A stretch of 46,551 nucleotides of DNA, taken from contig JAOACA010000007.1 of assembly GCA_026418075.1 (NCBI GenBank), positions 1 through 46,551 of the forward strand, written 5' to 3'. The position numbers and the translations under genes were made by a program. Of this stretch, positions 23,478 through 32,381 are shown piece after piece (position 1 is the stretch's first letter; the number at the start of each line of letters is the position of its first letter). The stretch is from Candidatus Bipolaricaulota bacterium. GTDB taxonomy: Bacteria > Bipolaricaulota > Bipolaricaulia > Bipolaricaulales > Bipolaricaulaceae. The notes under the pieces were generated by a model. It had not been told where the DNA came from and made no database searches. It saw only the letters and a list, made by a program, of their open reading frames with translations.

Positions 23478-24368
23478 CTACCCGCCGACCCCGAGGAGGA
23501 ACAACACCAAGGGGAGGGTGCCCAGGGAGAGGAGGGTGGACAGGAACAGGACCGACGCGGCGAGGTCCGGCCGCCGGCCGTACTGGAAGGCAAGGAGGAG
23601 CGCGTTCACCGCGGTGGGAACGCTCCCCTCGAGGACGAGGCTCCCCCGGAGGACCCCCCCCAGGCCCAAGGCCCGGGCCAGGACCCACGCCACGGCCGAG
23701 CCTGCCCCCAGACGGACCAGTGCCAGAACCAGCGCTGGACGGAGCAGACGGACTTCCCGCACCTGGGCGAGCTCGAGGCCGAGGAGCAGGAGGAAGAGGG
23801 GGAACGCCCCCTGGGCGAGGAGGGTGGTGGCCCGGGCCACGACTTCCGGGACACCCGCCCACCGAGCCACAAGCGCGGCACCCACCGCGTACGCCCAGGG
23901 CGCCCGTCCGAGGTGCCGCCAAAGCTGCTGCGCCCCCCGCCCGGCGTCCCACGCCGCCACCCCCACCCCCAGGGTGGCCAGGAGGACGACCTGCGTGGCG
24001 AGGAACAACACCCCCACGCTCACCCCCTCCGAACCGTAGGCGAAGAGGAGGAGGGGGAGCCCAAGGTTTCCGCAGTTCCCAAACGCAAGCACGAGGGCGG
24101 TGACCCGCCGGGCGTCTCCATCGGTGGAAAACAGAAACCGCCCCGCCACGATCCCTACCAGGAACATCACCCCCTGGTGGAGAAGGGCGAACAGGACCAC
24201 GATCCCCGAGGCGGAGAGGTCCGCCGTCCGTAGGGACTCGAAGATGAGGGCTGGGGAAAGGACCCAGAACGCGACCGTTCCAAGGGGCCGGGCCTCCACC
24301 CGACCCAGCCGGCCGAGGAGCCACCCCGCCCCCACGAGGAGGAACGTGGGGAGGAGGACGTTGAGCAT
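23478..24368 (-). CDS. AEC (auxin efflux carrier) family transporter
   Basis: The 296-residue protein has about ten hydrophobic segments with the AEC features LPTFLLVGAGWLLGRLG at the N-terminus, LAFGNCGNLGLPLLL around residue 95 and PTAVNALLLAFQYG near 255. AEC proteins carry carboxylates such as malate or malonate in bacteria. Here it precedes a 2-hydroxyacid dehydrogenase, which supports an organic-acid substrate (inference). Its ATG at 24368 is 6 nt after TACCGT, a leaderless-type box. Confidence 0.88.
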   Translation of the reverse strand: MLNVLLPTFLLVGAGWLLGRLGRVEARPLGTVAFWVLSPALIFESLRTADLSASGIVVLFALLHQGVMFLVGIVAGRFLFSTDGDARRVTALVLAFGNCGNLGLPLLLFAYGSEGVSVGVLFLATQVVLLATLGVGVAAWDAGRGAQQLWRHLGRAPWAYAVGAALVARWAGVPEVVARATTLLAQGAFPLFLLLLGLELAQVREVRLLRPALVLALVRLGAGSAVAWVLARALGLGGVLRGSLVLEGSVPTAVNALLLAFQYGRRPDLAASVLFLSTLLSLGTLPLVLFLLGVGG

Positions 24369-24374
24369 GCCCGA

Positions 24375-24404
24375 ACGGTACCCCCTGTCCCAGAGGACTA
24401 CAAT
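24375..24404. promoter_or_regulatory. Overlapping divergent promoters of the AEC transporter and THEP1 genes
   Basis: On the plus strand TACAAT (24399-24404) lies 8 nt before the THEP1 ATG at 24413. On the minus strand TACCGT (24375-24380) lies 6 nt before the AEC ATG at 24368. At 17-nt spacing the minus promoter's -35 (TTGTAG, 24398-24403) falls on the plus promoter's -10. The only 44 bp between the start codons cannot hold separate full promoters, so the two should exclude each other. Confidence 0.5.
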
Positions 24405-24412
24405 CGCTTCCG

Positions 24413-24943
24413 ATGAAGATCGGGGTAACAGGGGCCCCGGGGTCGGGGAAGTCGACGCTCGTCGGGCGGGTGGTGGAGGCCGTGCCCCTGTCCTGCGGGG
24501 GGATGGTGACCGCGGAGATCCGGAAGTGCGGCCGGCGGGTGGGGTTCTCCGTGCGGGACCTCGCCACCGGCCGGGAGGGGGTCCTCGCCCACCTCCACCT
24601 CCCCGACGGGCCCACGTTTGGCAAGTACCGGCTCAACCTCAGGGACCTCGAGGAGGTCGGGGTGCGGGCGATCGAGCGGGCCCTCGCCGAGCGGGAGCTC
24701 GTGGTGATCGACGAGGTGGGGCCGATGGAGCTGCGGTCCCCGGCCTTTGTCGCCGCCGTGGAGCGGGCGCTCCGGGAGGCGCCGAACCTCCTCGTGACCG
24801 TTCACCGCGCCTCGAACCACCCCTTGGCCTACCGGATCCGCCACGGGGTGGACCACCTGTTCCGAATCAGCGCCGCCAACCGCGAAGGCGTGACGGAGGA
24901 GATCGCCCGCCTCCTTGGCGGAGCGGGCCTGCGGCCCCGTTAG
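24413..24943 (+). CDS. THEP1-type nucleoside-triphosphatase
   Basis: The 176-residue protein opens with MKIGVTGAPGSGKSTL (Walker A) and has Walker B ELVVIDEVGPMELRSPAF at about 99-116, the THEP1/NTPase_1 signature, plus GGMVTAEIRKCGRRVGF near 30-46. Members hydrolyse ATP and GTP slowly and are common in thermophiles and archaea; the cellular role is not settled. No Shine-Dalgarno precedes the ATG, which is 8 nt behind TACAAT. The TAG stop overlaps the TAA of the convergent glycosyltransferase by 4 nt. Confidence 0.92.
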   Translation: MKIGVTGAPGSGKSTLVGRVVEAVPLSCGGMVTAEIRKCGRRVGFSVRDLATGREGVLAHLHLPDGPTFGKYRLNLRDLEEVGVRAIERALAERELVVIDEVGPMELRSPAFVAAVERALREAPNLLVTVHRASNHPLAYRIRHGVDHLFRISAANREGVTEEIARLLGGAGLRPR

Positions 24944-26103
24944 GCTTGCGAGGAAGCCCGGGACGGGCTCCGCTCCCGAAGAAGGGAGGCGTAGATCTCC
25001 ATGAGCCGGGCCGCGGAGGCCTGGGCGCTGTGGGCCAGGGCCCACGCCTGCGCCCGTTGCCCCATCGCGCGCCGGCGCCCCGGGTCCGCCAGGAGCTCCA
25101 GGCACGCCTCGGCGAACGCCTGCTCGTCCCCGTCGACGAGAAGCCCCGTCTCCCCCGAAATCACAAGGTCCCGCACCCCAAAGGCGTTCAGGGCCACGGG
25201 GGGCGTGCCCCCCGCCATCGCCTCCGCCACCACAAGGCCCTGGGTCTCCGTCTTCGAGGCGAACACGAACAGGGTCGCCTGGCGGTAGGGGTCCACGAGG
25301 CGCTCCCAGGGGAGCTGCCCGAGGAAGTGGATCCTGTCCCCGAGGGCCAACGAGCGGGCAAGCCCCTCCAACACTGGCCGGTGCGGCCCGTCCCCGATGA
25401 GGACGAGGTGGGCGCCCGGGCGGCGGTCGGCGAGGAGCCGGAAGCTCCGAAGGAGGAACTCCACGTTCTTTTCCCAGCCTAGCCGACCCACGTAGAGAAG
25501 CACCTCCGCCTCCGGGGGCAGGCCCAGCGCCTGGCGAAGGTCCCAGGTGGGGGGACGGGTGTACAGCTCGACGTCTACCCCAAACGGGAGGACGTAGATG
25601 GGCACCCGGACCCCGTACCGCTGGAGCTCCTGCGCTGTGGCCGTGGACGGGGAGATCACCGCGTCGCAGCGGTTGCAGAGGGCCCGGCTCAGCCGCTCCA
25701 CCGCCCGCCGGGAGGGCCGGAGGGGAAACGGCAGGTACTTCCGGTACTCCACGTAGTGGGCGTGGTAGGTGTGGACGTGGGGGATCCCGTACCGAAGCGA
25801 GGCCCCGAACCCGACGAGGCCCACGGAGAACGGGTCCTGGCTGTGGACGATGTCCAGGGTGCGCAGGACGGAAAAAGCCCGGCGGTTGTAGGGGATGGCC
25901 AGGCGCATCCCCTTGTAGAGGATGAGCCGGACCGAACGGAACCGGAACACCCCCGGCCGTCCGTCGTGGTAGCCGGGGTGGGCGGGGGCAAACACGAGGA
26001 CCTCGTGCCCGGCCCTCCGGAGCTCCCGCTCCATGAGGCGGACCACGGTCACCACCCCGTTCGTGTCCGGGACGTAGGTGTCAGTGAAGATCCCGACCTT
26101 CAT
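24940..26103 (-). CDS. GT4-family glycosyltransferase, diacylglycerol glucosyltransferase-like
   Basis: The 387-residue GT-B enzyme begins MKVGIFTDTYVPDTNGVVTV, the donor-side glycine loop of lipid glucosyltransferases of this type, with DIVHSQDPF, PHVHTYHAHYVEY and SPSTATAQELQRYGV. The C-terminal half has LYVGRLGWEKNVEFLL and the Ex7E motif in KTETQGLVVAEAMAGG. Such enzymes add glucose or mannose to diacylglycerol or related lipids at the inner face of the membrane; the exact acceptor is not known. The ATG at 26103 overlaps the stop of the GT2 gene (ATGA). Confidence 0.9.
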   Translation of the reverse strand: MKVGIFTDTYVPDTNGVVTVVRLMERELRRAGHEVLVFAPAHPGYHDGRPGVFRFRSVRLILYKGMRLAIPYNRRAFSVLRTLDIVHSQDPFSVGLVGFGASLRYGIPHVHTYHAHYVEYRKYLPFPLRPSRRAVERLSRALCNRCDAVISPSTATAQELQRYGVRVPIYVLPFGVDVELYTRPPTWDLRQALGLPPEAEVLLYVGRLGWEKNVEFLLRSFRLLADRRPGAHLVLIGDGPHRPVLEGLARSLALGDRIHFLGQLPWERLVDPYRQATLFVFASKTETQGLVVAEAMAGGTPPVALNAFGVRDLVISGETGLLVDGDEQAFAEACLELLADPGRRRAMGQRAQAWALAHSAQASAARLMEIYASLLRERSPSRASSQA

Positions 26104-26849
26104 GGGCGTGTCTTCTGCCGAAGGGGTCGGTCCGACCTTCCTCCCCACCCCCAGACGCTCTCCCAGCGCAGTTGTTCTCGGCCCAAGGCCACCTCCGACC
26201 AGACGCGGAACGCCCTCCAGGTGGCGGGGAGGAGCTTCCGCCCGGCAAAGCGGCGGTTCGAAGTGTAGCAGACTGACCAAGGAACGTACCTCACCTTGCC
26301 GAGACGGGCCAGGCGCTTCACCAGCCGCAGATCCGGACCCACAAGGTCGGCCACAGGGGGATACCCCCCCACCCGGTAGTACGCCTCGCGCTCCACCCCC
26401 AGGTTTGCCCCGCCGACCTGATAGACCCCTCCCACCCGGGACAGGCCGACCAGAAACGCGTATCCCACCAAGCTCAGAGCGCGAACTACGGCCCTCCCTT
26501 CGCGGAACCCGATCGTTCCAAACACAGCAACAACCCCCGGTCGGCTCAGCTCCCGAACCATGGTTGCCAGCCACGTTCGCGGGTACAGAGTATCCGCATC
26601 CGCCGAAACCACCCACCCCCCCCGCGCGGCTTCAAAACCCTCGTGCACCGCCCACGCGTACCCTCTTCTCTCGGCCACGAGAACCCGATCGGCGTAGCCG
26701 CGGGCGATCTCCGGACTTCGATCCGTGCTCCCGTTGTCGACCACGAGGAGCTCAAAGTCCGAAAAGCTCTGGGCCCGGAGCGAGCGGAGGGTCTCCTCGA
26801 GCGACCCCTCCTCGTTGAGGACGGGGACCACCACCGTAACCTTGGGCAC
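26100..26849 (-). CDS. GT2-family glycosyltransferase
   Basis: The 249-residue GT-A enzyme starts PKVTVVVPVLNEEGSLEET, has VVDNGSTDRSPEIA (about 36-49), and a metal-binding DxD in VVSADADTLYPRTWL (about 80-94). A hydrophobic segment (VRALSLVGYAFLVGLSRV) may attach it to the membrane. A QVGGANLGVEREAYYRVGGY acceptor region follows. It starts with GTG at 26847-26849, 6 nt after leuS, and is coupled to the GT4 gene. The pair probably act in sequence on a glycolipid or surface polysaccharide. Confidence 0.88.
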   Translation of the reverse strand: MPKVTVVVPVLNEEGSLEETLRSLRAQSFSDFELLVVDNGSTDRSPEIARGYADRVLVAERRGYAWAVHEGFEAARGGWVVSADADTLYPRTWLATMVRELSRPGVVAVFGTIGFREGRAVVRALSLVGYAFLVGLSRVGGVYQVGGANLGVEREAYYRVGGYPPVADLVGPDLRLVKRLARLGKVRYVPWSVCYTSNRRFAGRKLLPATWRAFRVWSEVALGREQLRWESVWGWGGRSDRPLRQKTRP

Positions 26850-26855
26850 CGCGGC

Positions 26856-29417
26856 TCAGCCCACGACGATGGACACGAGCTTCCCCGGGACGGCGATCAC
26901 CCGCTGGGGTTGCCTCCCCGCGAGCTTCTCCTGGACCTCCGGGGAGGCGAGGGCCGCCCTCTCCAGGGCTCCCCGATCCCCGGCCACGGCCGCCGCCACC
27001 CGGACCCGCGCCCGGACCTTCCCGTTGATCTGAACCGGGATCTCCACTTCTTCTCCAACAATCGCCGCCGGGTCGTAGCTCGGCCAGGGGGTCTCGAGGA
27101 CGGGCTTCCCCTCTCCCAGGCGGCTCCACAGCTCCTCGGCCAGGAACGGGGTGAACGGGGAGAGGAGGAGGATCAGGTCCCGCACCGCCCGCCGGATGAG
27201 CCTGAGGTCGGGGGACGGGCCACCCACGTAATCGGAGAGGGCGTTCACGAGCTCCATGATCGAGGCCACGGCCGTGTTCAAGCCAAGCCCCTCCCCAAGC
27301 TCGTCGGTGACCTTCTTCACCGTGGCGTGGAGCTTCTGCCAGAGGGCCCGCTCGGCCGCGCCAAACTGGGCCGGATCCGGCTCTCCCCGCACCGCAGCAA
27401 TCCGCGGGAGCTCCCCCACGATGAGGTTCCACACCCGATGGAGGAACCGCCACGCTCCGCGGATCCCTTCTTCCGTCCACTCGATGTCCCGGTCCGGAGG
27501 GCCCATGAACAGGGTGTACAGCCGCTCCGTATCGGCCCCGTACCGGGCGATGATCTCCGAGGGGTCAACCACGTTCCGCTTGGACTTCGACATCGCAAAG
27601 TACGCGGTCGCGACTTCCGCCCCGCACTGCGTGCACCGCCCGCCCTCCACCTCTTTCGGGTAGAGCCAGCCGTGGGTCGGGCACTTGTAGGCGGTGTGGC
27701 AGACCATCCCCTGGGTAAAGAGGCGCCGAAACGGCTCCTGGAACCCGACGTACCCCAGGTCGTAGAGGGCCTTCGTGATAAAGCGGGAGTAGAGGAGGTG
27801 GAGGATCGCGTGCTCGACGCCACCCACGTAGAGGTCCACCGGAAGCCAGCGGTTCACGTCCTCGGTCAGGAACGGGGCCCTCTCCTCGCGGGGGGAGACG
27901 AAGCGGAGGAAATACCACGAGGAGTCGACGAAGGTGTCCATCGTGTCCGTGTCCCGCCGGCCCGTCCCCCCGCACCGGGGGCATGTGGTATCGGCGTAGC
28001 CTGGGATGTCGGCCAGGCCCATCTTCCCGATGAACGGGACCTCGGGGAGGAGGACGGGGAGGTCGTTCTCCGGTACGGGGACGGTGCCGCAGCGGTCGCA
28101 GTAGACGATCGGGATCGGGGCCCCCCAGTACCGCTGGCGGGAGATGAGCCAGTCCCGGAGGCGGTAGGTCACCGTCCGCCGCCCGAGGCCCTTCTCCTCG
28201 AGGTACGCGATCGTCCGTGGGATCGCCTCGGCCGCGGGCGTCCCGCTCAAGGGCCCGGAGCGGACCATCGTCCCCGGGCCGGTGTAGGCGGCGGTCATCT
28301 CCCGCCCCTCGGGGACCGGGCCGTCGGGTGGGGCGATGACGGCCCGGATCGGGAGGCCGTGCTTCCGGGCAAACGCGAAATCCCGCTCGTCGTGGGCGGG
28401 GACGGCCATGATCGCCCCGGTGCCGTAGGAGGGGAGGACGTAGTCGGCGATCCAAATCGGAATCGGCTCCCCGGTGACGGGGTTCTGGGCCCTCGTCCCC
28501 AGGAACACCCCCGTCTTCTCCCGCTCCGTGGACAGCCGCTCGACCTCCGTGGCCCGGGAAGCGGCCTGCCGGTAGGCCTCCACCGCGGCCCGCCGCTCCG
28601 GGGCGGTGAGGGCGTCCACAAGGGGGTGCTCCGGGGCCAACACGAGGAACGTCGCCCCCCACAGGGTGTCCGGGCGGGTGGTGAATACCTCGATCGCCTC
28701 GCCCACGGGCGTGGGGAAGCGGATCGTCGCCCCCTCCGAGCGCCCAATCCAGTTCTCTTGCATCTTCTTGACGTGATCGGGCCAGTCGAGGTCCCGGAGG
28801 TCCTGCAGCAACCGCTCGGCGTAGGCCGTGATCCGGAAGAACCACTGCTCGAGGGTTTTCTTCTCGGGGGCCGTCCCGCACCGCTCGCACTCCCCGCCCA
28901 CGACCTGTTCGTTGGCGAGCACGGTCTTGCAGTTTGGGCAGTAGTTCACGTCCGCCCGCTTCTTGTAGGCGAGGTCGTTCTCGTAGAGCTTGAGGAACAG
29001 CCACTGGGTCCAGCGGTAGTAGTCGGGGAGGCAGGTCGTGACCTCGCGGTCCCAGTCGTACTCGATCCCCCAGGCCCGGAACTGTTCTTTTGCGTAGGCG
29101 ATGTTCTTCATCGTCCAGTCCCAGGGGTGGATCCCTCGCTCGATTGCCGCGTTCTCCGCCGGGAGCCCGAACGCGTCCCAGCCCATGGGGTTGAGGACGT
29201 TGTACCCCCGCATCTTGAGGAAGCGGACGATCGCGTCGCCGATGATGTAGTTCCGGCCGTGGCCGACGTGGAGGTAGCCCGAGGGGTAGGGGAACATGTT
29301 GAGGTAGTAGAACTTCCGGGCCGTGTTCGCCGTGTCGGCCTTGAAGTAGCCCCGGTTCCGCCAGAAGTCCCGCCACCGGTCCTCAATCTTCTTGGGATCG
29401 TAGGTTTCCTGGATCAC
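26856..29417 (-). CDS. leuS: Leucyl-tRNA synthetase
   Basis: The 853-residue class I synthetase has the HIGH motif in [15 protein letters not shown] (about 43-57), a zinc-ribbon CPNC...CERC (about 162-185), the CP1 editing domain with [13 protein letters not shown] and [16 protein letters not shown] (the proofreading Asp present), and KMSKS as [14 protein letters not shown]. The C-terminal anticodon domain is complete and the length is normal. The GTG start overlaps the stop of the phosphohexomutase gene (GTGA). Placement between a sugar mutase and glycosyltransferases appears to be operon convenience. Confidence 0.97.
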   Translation of the reverse strand: MIQETYDPKKIEDRWRDFWRNRGYFKADTANTARKFYYLNMFPYPSGYLHVGHGRNYIIGDAIVRFLKMRGYNVLNPMGWDAFGLPAENAAIERGIHPWDWTMKNIAYAKEQFRAWGIEYDWDREVTTCLPDYYRWTQWLFLKLYENDLAYKKRADVNYCPNCKTVLANEQVVGGECERCGTAPEKKTLEQWFFRITAYAERLLQDLRDLDWPDHVKKMQENWIGRSEGATIRFPTPVGEAIEVFTTRPDTLWGATFLVLAPEHPLVDALTAPERRAAVEAYRQAASRATEVERLSTEREKTGVFLGTRAQNPVTGEPIPIWIADYVLPSYGTGAIMAVPAHDERDFAFARKHGLPIRAVIAPPDGPVPEGREMTAAYTGPGTMVRSGPLSGTPAAEAIPRTIAYLEEKGLGRRTVTYRLRDWLISRQRYWGAPIPIVYCDRCGTVPVPENDLPVLLPEVPFIGKMGLADIPGYADTTCPRCGGTGRRDTDTMDTFVDSSWYFLRFVSPREERAPFLTEDVNRWLPVDLYVGGVEHAILHLLYSRFITKALYDLGYVGFQEPFRRLFTQGMVCHTAYKCPTHGWLYPKEVEGGRCTQCGAEVATAYFAMSKSKRNVVDPSEIIARYGADTERLYTLFMGPPDRDIEWTEEGIRGAWRFLHRVWNLIVGELPRIAAVRGEPDPAQFGAAERALWQKLHATVKKVTDELGEGLGLNTAVASIMELVNALSDYVGGPSPDLRLIRRAVRDLILLLSPFTPFLAEELWSRLGEGKPVLETPWPSYDPAAIVGEEVEIPVQINGKVRARVRVAAAVAGDRGALERAALASPEVQEKLAGRQPQRVIAVPGKLVSIVVG

Positions 29418-30874
29418 AGAAGCCCCCCTCGTGCAAGCCGTTCCGCGTCATCGAGCGCTTTCCGAACCATCTCCGGCGCGTCCATCTCGCAGTAGAGCCG
29501 AAGGATGGGTTCCGTTCCCGAGGCCCGGAACAGGATCCACCCCCGTTCCAGGCGGAGCTTGAGCCCGTCCAGGGTCTCCACCCGGACCACGCGCTGCCCA
29601 GCCAGGCGTTCCGGCGGAGCTTGGGTCAGCTTCTCCACCGCCTCCAGACGGGTGGGGAGTTCGAGGTCCCGCCGGGCGTAGTGGTGGGGTCCCACCAGGG
29701 AGAAGAGCTCGGCGACGAGCGTTCCGAGGGATTTCCCCGTCGCCGCCACGAACTCCAGAAGGAGCAGGTTGGAGAGGACCCCGTCCCGCTCGGGGAGGTG
29801 CCAGGCGTACCCGTACCCCCCCGACTCCTCCCCGGCGAACGCCGCCTTCCCAGTGACCAGGTCCTCCACCGCCCACTTGAACCCGATGGGGATCTCCTGC
29901 CAGGGGACCCCGAGGTGGTCGGCGAGCTTCCCGACCATGTCCGTGAGGGCAAACGACTTGAGGACGTGGCCCCGGAGCCCCCGGTTCCGGGCGAGGTGCC
30001 AGAGGAGGAGGGCCGCGGTGCGGTGGGTATCCAGGAACTCTCCCCGCTCGTCCATCGCCGCGGCCCGGTCCCCATCCCCGTCGGTGATGAGGCCGAGGGC
30101 GATCCGCCCCTTCGCCCGGGCCCGGAGCGACCGGACCACCGCCTTGAGGGGAACGACGTTCTCCGGGAGGGGCTCGGGCTTCCGGCCCCCGAACAGGGGG
30201 TCCACGGTGGACCGGACGGCGAGGTGGGGGATCCGCGCCTCCTGCAGGAGCTCCGGGAGGTACCCCTGGGCCGAGCCGTACATCGCGTCCACCACCACGT
30301 AGAGGGGAGCGCGGGAGAGCCCCCGAAGGTCCACCGCCCGCCGGAGCCGGTTGAGGTACCCTTCCCGAACGGAAACGGTCTCCACCTCTCGGTCTGTGGG
30401 ATCCGGAGGATCACGGGGGATGTGGGCCTCCACGAGGGCGGTGATCTCGGCGGTGGCCGACCCCCCGTACTCGGGCTTGAGCTTCACCCCGCTCCAGTGG
30501 GGGGGGTTGTGGGAGGCGGTGACCATGACGCCGGCGGCGAGCTCCTGGTCCACCACCGCCGCGGACAGGGCTGGGGTGGGGACCGGGGCGTCCGTCACCT
30601 GGGCCGGGACCCCGGCCTGGAGGAGGGCCTGGGCCAGGCGCCGGGCGAACTGACCCGACAGAAACCGCGTGTCGTAGCCCACGAGGACGCCGGCCGAGGG
30701 GGGGCGGCAGGGCATCCCCCACGTCCGGTAGGGGGGGAGCTCCTTCCGCCGACGGTCCTGGAGGTAGCCGGCAATGGCTGTCCCCACCCGGGCCACGTTG
30801 GCAAACGTGAACTCGTCGGCGATCACGCCCCGCCAACCGTCGGTCCCGAACTTGATCTCAGCCCTTTCGGCCAT
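29414..30874 (-). CDS. Phosphoglucomutase/phosphomannomutase family enzyme
   Basis: The 486-residue alpha-D-phosphohexomutase begins [16 protein letters not shown], has the catalytic phosphoserine loop [16 protein letters not shown] (about 133-148), the Mg-binding [10 protein letters not shown] (about 268-277), sugar-binding [11 protein letters not shown] and the phosphate-binding [12 protein letters not shown] near 455. All four active loops are present. It interconverts 1- and 6-phosphates of glucose or mannose, feeding nucleotide-sugar synthesis. Two glycosyltransferases follow in the same operon after leuS, consistent with supplying their donors. Confidence 0.93.
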   Translation of the reverse strand: MAERAEIKFGTDGWRGVIADEFTFANVARVGTAIAGYLQDRRRKELPPYRTWGMPCRPPSAGVLVGYDTRFLSGQFARRLAQALLQAGVPAQVTDAPVPTPALSAAVVDQELAAGVMVTASHNPPHWSGVKLKPEYGGSATAEITALVEAHIPRDPPDPTDREVETVSVREGYLNRLRRAVDLRGLSRAPLYVVVDAMYGSAQGYLPELLQEARIPHLAVRSTVDPLFGGRKPEPLPENVVPLKAVVRSLRARAKGRIALGLITDGDGDRAAAMDERGEFLDTHRTAALLLWHLARNRGLRGHVLKSFALTDMVGKLADHLGVPWQEIPIGFKWAVEDLVTGKAAFAGEESGGYGYAWHLPERDGVLSNLLLLEFVAATGKSLGTLVAELFSLVGPHHYARRDLELPTRLEAVEKLTQAPPERLAGQRVVRVETLDGLKLRLERGWILFRASGTEPILRLYCEMDAPEMVRKALDDAERLARGGLL

Positions 30875-31106
30875 GCCTTCCCCTCCGCGGCCTGCCTGTA
30901 AGGTCCACCCGCACCACGTGGGGCGGAAGCTGCACCCCGTCTGTCTCGAGAAGCTCGACGATCAACCCCGGGGGGAGGGCCGTCTCCAGCCACAGGTCCC
31001 GCACCGAGACAACCCCGTTCCGGGCCGGAACCCGCTTCAGGGCCTCCTCAAGGGCCTGGCGGTACCCCTCGGGAATCCGCGCCAGCTCCTGGTCGAGGTT
31101 CTCCAT
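30858..31106 (-). CDS. Small hypothetical protein
   Basis: The 82-residue protein starts MENLDQELARIPEGYRQALE immediately after the stop of the DUF4139 gene and overlaps the mutase start by 17 nt. The middle (VVSVRDLWLETALPPGLIVE) could form a small helix-turn-helix or winged fold. The C-terminus is basic ([11 protein letters not shown]). No family is recognised. Tight packing on both sides and normal local codon bias support it as a real gene. Confidence 0.65.
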   Translation of the reverse strand: MENLDQELARIPEGYRQALEEALKRVPARNGVVSVRDLWLETALPPGLIVELLETDGVQLPPHVVRVDLTGRPRRGRHGRKG

Positions 31107-32330
31107 CTAGTGGCGCCACTCCACGGTGTACCGAAGGGTTGCCTCTCCCCGGATGGGTACGGGCACGCGAAAGAGGACGCGCCCCGCATCCAGCCGCTCG
31201 TAGGGGAGGGTGGCGGAGGTGATCTTCCAAACCCCGGGCAGGGATTCGACGACCTCCACCTCGACGGGGGCGTCCTTGGCCGAGCGGAGGACGATCCGGT
31301 ACGCGTCGCGGTAGGCGTTTTCCCCGAGGAGCTCCCGGGACTCGAGGGCCCGTTCTCCAGCGAGGTCGAACGCCGCCCCCACCCCGAGGTCGAGCTTCGT
31401 CCCCACCGGAGTGTGGGGAATCGTCGCTGCCCCCACGAAGAGCTCCCCCTCGTAGAACCGGACTTCCCCCGCGGGGAGGGGGGCCAGGGCGTTCGTGAAC
31501 CGGATCCGGACCTCCACGGGCCCGCCGGAGAAGCGGTACGCCCGGGCGTAGGGAAGGGTCCCCGACAGGAGCGGGTAGAGGGACGTTCCCGGGAGGAAGT
31601 CCACGGGCCCGGGGAGGGCGTAGCGGTGGTACTCGGAGGCGGGGAGGGCCTCGGGTGCTGCGGCAAGCGCCAGGGCTCGGGCCCCGCCCAGATCCAGCCC
31701 TTTCGCGGTCGGCCGGTACACCTCCCCGGCCACCAGGGACAGGGTCACCCCCCGGAACCCCACCCCGGTTCCGTTGACCACTGTGGCCAAACCCTCGATC
31801 TCCATGCCCTTCTCCCCCAGGGTCGCGGCGTAGCTCACCCCCCAGGAGAACCCCTCGGCAAGGTAGCTCAGGCGGAGGAGGGCCGGACCCTGGACTGCGC
31901 TCCGGTAGCTCACCCGGAGGGTGAGCCCCTCCGGACCCGCGGGAGCCGGGGCCACGAGCCGATCGTAGGTGGGAAAGAACTCCAGCCCCTCGGGCGTGGC
32001 CAAGACGAGGACCGGGGCCACCGCCACGAGCCTTCCCTCGCGCCGTTCGCCGCGGGCGTATACCGTGACCGCCGTTCCCACCAGGGTTTCGGGCGAAGGG
32101 GGGCCTTGCCGCAGGGGCACGATCCGCGTGAGGGAAAGGCCCGGAACCCGCACGCTGTCCACCAACGCCGTGAGGGGGAGCCCGGAGAACACGAGCTCGC
32201 CCTCGGGCTGGAGGAGGGCAAGCCGCGTCTCCACCACGTGGGCCCATCCCCCGGAGTAGATCGTCACCGTCGGGGTCGCTTTGGCGGGAAGGGCCGCGGC
32301 CAACGCCACCAGGACCAGCTTCTTGAGCAT
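31107..32330 (-). CDS. Exported DUF4139-type protein
   Basis: The 407-residue protein (ATG at 32330; a GTG 9 nt upstream is less well placed for the GGAAGGTG ribosome-binding site) has a signal peptide (LKKLVLVALAAALPAKA). An N-terminal beta domain (VTIYSGGWAHVVETRLALL, FSGLPLTALVDSVRVPG) precedes a DUF4139-like core: LSYLAEGFSWGVSYAATL, then VNGTGVGFRGVTLSLVAGEV. DUF4139 proteins are exported beta-sandwich proteins of unknown function. It has its own strong promoter and starts the operon that includes the mutase, leuS and glycosyltransferases. Confidence 0.82.
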   Translation of the reverse strand: MLKKLVLVALAAALPAKATPTVTIYSGGWAHVVETRLALLQPEGELVFSGLPLTALVDSVRVPGLSLTRIVPLRQGPPSPETLVGTAVTVYARGERREGRLVAVAPVLVLATPEGLEFFPTYDRLVAPAPAGPEGLTLRVSYRSAVQGPALLRLSYLAEGFSWGVSYAATLGEKGMEIEGLATVVNGTGVGFRGVTLSLVAGEVYRPTAKGLDLGGARALALAAAPEALPASEYHRYALPGPVDFLPGTSLYPLLSGTLPYARAYRFSGGPVEVRIRFTNALAPLPAGEVRFYEGELFVGAATIPHTPVGTKLDLGVGAAFDLAGERALESRELLGENAYRDAYRIVLRSAKDAPVEVEVVESLPGVWKITSATLPYERLDAGRVLFRVPVPIRGEATLRYTVEWRH

Positions 32331-32348
32331 GGGGATCACCTTCCGGGC

Positions 32349-32377
32349 ATCTTACACCGCCCGGGAGGGGGTGCCAA
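32349..32377 (-). promoter_or_regulatory. Promoter of the DUF4139-mutase-leuS-glycosyltransferase operon
   Basis: On the minus strand TTGGCA (32372-32377, 5 of 6) and TAAGAT (32349-32354) are separated by exactly 17 nt. The ATG at 32330 is 18 nt behind the -10 box. The -35 box lies just after the hflX stop. Confidence 0.65.
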
Positions 32378-32381
32378 CGGC

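Noticed and set aside
26643-29495. Long plus-strand open frame opposite leuS
   Set aside because: Shadow of leuS, whose signatures are complete on the minus strand.
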